A program made the position numbers and the translations under genes. The notes beneath the pieces are model-generated. The model saw only the letters and a program-made list of their open reading frames with translations. It was not told where the DNA came from and made no database searches. Shown piece after piece: positions 4,681 to 5,002 of a DNA stretch of 5,002 nt (position 1 is the first letter of the stretch; the number at the start of each line of letters is the position of its first letter). This DNA comes from Candidatus Martarchaeota archaeon (GTDB lineage: Archaea; Micrarchaeota; Micrarchaeia; Micrarchaeales; CABMGC01): assembly GCA_023487825.1 (NCBI GenBank), contig JAMDBP010000032.1, positions 1,336 to 6,337 on the forward strand, in the 5' to 3' direction.

Positions 4681-5002
4681 GCATATCTCTCTTCTACTGA
4701 TACGTTCTTCACGTCGTCCATGAATCTGAATATTGCGCTTACCATGGCCGACTTGTTTATGAAGTAGTCTGCGTCCTTGTTTACCTTGTCTCCGAATATT
4801 AATTTTACAGCTGATTTCTCGCTCTGTGCTTCGTCAGGCTTCAGTGCATACATCTCAGCTATTGATTCTACCTTCTCCTTCTCTGAATCCAGCTTCTTCA
4901 CTACAGTTATCTCGTATACCAGCTTCTCTCCTGCAAGTGGATGATTTGCATCTACTACCACTCTTGCTGAATTTACGCTCTTAACAGTAACTGCGGGCCT
5001 AT
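4656..5002 (-). CDS. Long archaeal FKBP-type peptidyl-prolyl isomerase (SlyD-like), N-terminal part outside window
   Basis: C-terminal 114 or so residues of a cytosolic prolyl cis-trans isomerase/chaperone. The frame is open to the window end (codons from 5000 downward), so the internal GTG at 4959-4961 is not the start. The segment VVVDANHPLAGEKLVYEITV is the hallmark final part of the FKBP domain in SlyD and archaeal FKBPs, where the polypeptide returns from the insert-in-flap domain. A C-terminal domain of about 75 residues follows, with a charged linker (DSEKEKVESIAEMY), a strand-rich AVKLIFGDKVN, then a helix around SAMVSAIFRFMDDV and KNVSVEERY, ending in a Lys/Glu tail. That extension fits the long (about 26-30 kDa) archaeal FKBP class over the short one. 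The stop abuts the spt4 stop with no spacer. Confidence 0.85.
   Translation of the reverse strand, partial: RPAVTVKSVNSARVVVDANHPLAGEKLVYEITVVKKLDSEKEKVESIAEMYALKPDEAQSEKSAVKLIFGDKVNKDADYFINKSAMVSAIFRFMDDVKNVSVEERYAREEKKEK

Noticed and set aside
4959..4961. GTG (minus strand) as start of the FKBP gene
   Set aside because: The frame continues to the window edge and the residues before it fit the FKBP domain; a start here would remove almost the whole catalytic domain.

Overview
The window is archaeal chromosome. It encodes RNA polymerase subunit E' (RpoE1), Spt4 (RpoE''), an archaeal-type PIN nuclease and a long archaeal FKBP. Promoter elements are TATA-like, and Shine-Dalgarno matches are weak and of the GTGAT type. 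Codon use favours ATA for Ile and AGG/AGA for Arg, as in several moderate-GC archaea such as Thermoplasmata and the acidophilic Micrarchaeota/ARMAN group. I cannot fix the lineage from sequence alone. Coding density is very high and the genes are short, which fits a compact genome. I saw no mobile element, CRISPR array, tRNA or rRNA.

Layout. (1) Positions 1-2007, plus strand: the C-terminal part of a dihydrolipoamide dehydrogenase-like flavoprotein, cut by the window start, overlaps by 4 bp (ATGA) with an NAD kinase gene. (2) Positions 2014-3317, minus strand: an IscU/SufU-type Fe-S scaffold gene is followed 17 bp later by an agmatinase-family ureohydrolase gene, which converges on the NAD kinase gene with a 6-bp gap. 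(3) Positions 3318-3381: a compact divergent promoter region with a TATA-like box usable in both directions and a perfect 7-bp inverted repeat. (4) Positions 3382-4655, plus strand: PIN nuclease, RpoE1 and Spt4, a remnant of a conserved archaeal transcription/translation neighbourhood. (5) Positions 4656-5002, minus strand: the C-terminal part of a long FKBP-type prolyl isomerase, whose stop codon directly abuts that of Spt4.

How the genes may work together. NAD kinase supplies NADP, and the overlapping flavoprotein gene has an Ala-Arg cofactor loop like that of NADPH-dependent mercuric reductases, so the pair may be functionally linked (inference). The Fe-S scaffold and agmatinase genes look co-transcribed without an obvious shared pathway. 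RpoE1 and Spt4 are core transcription factors.

The window is mostly housekeeping. I found no convincing new multi-gene system. The points worth checking are the flavoprotein active site and cofactor loop, the IscU/SufU hybrid features of the scaffold, and the divergent promoter with its dyad.
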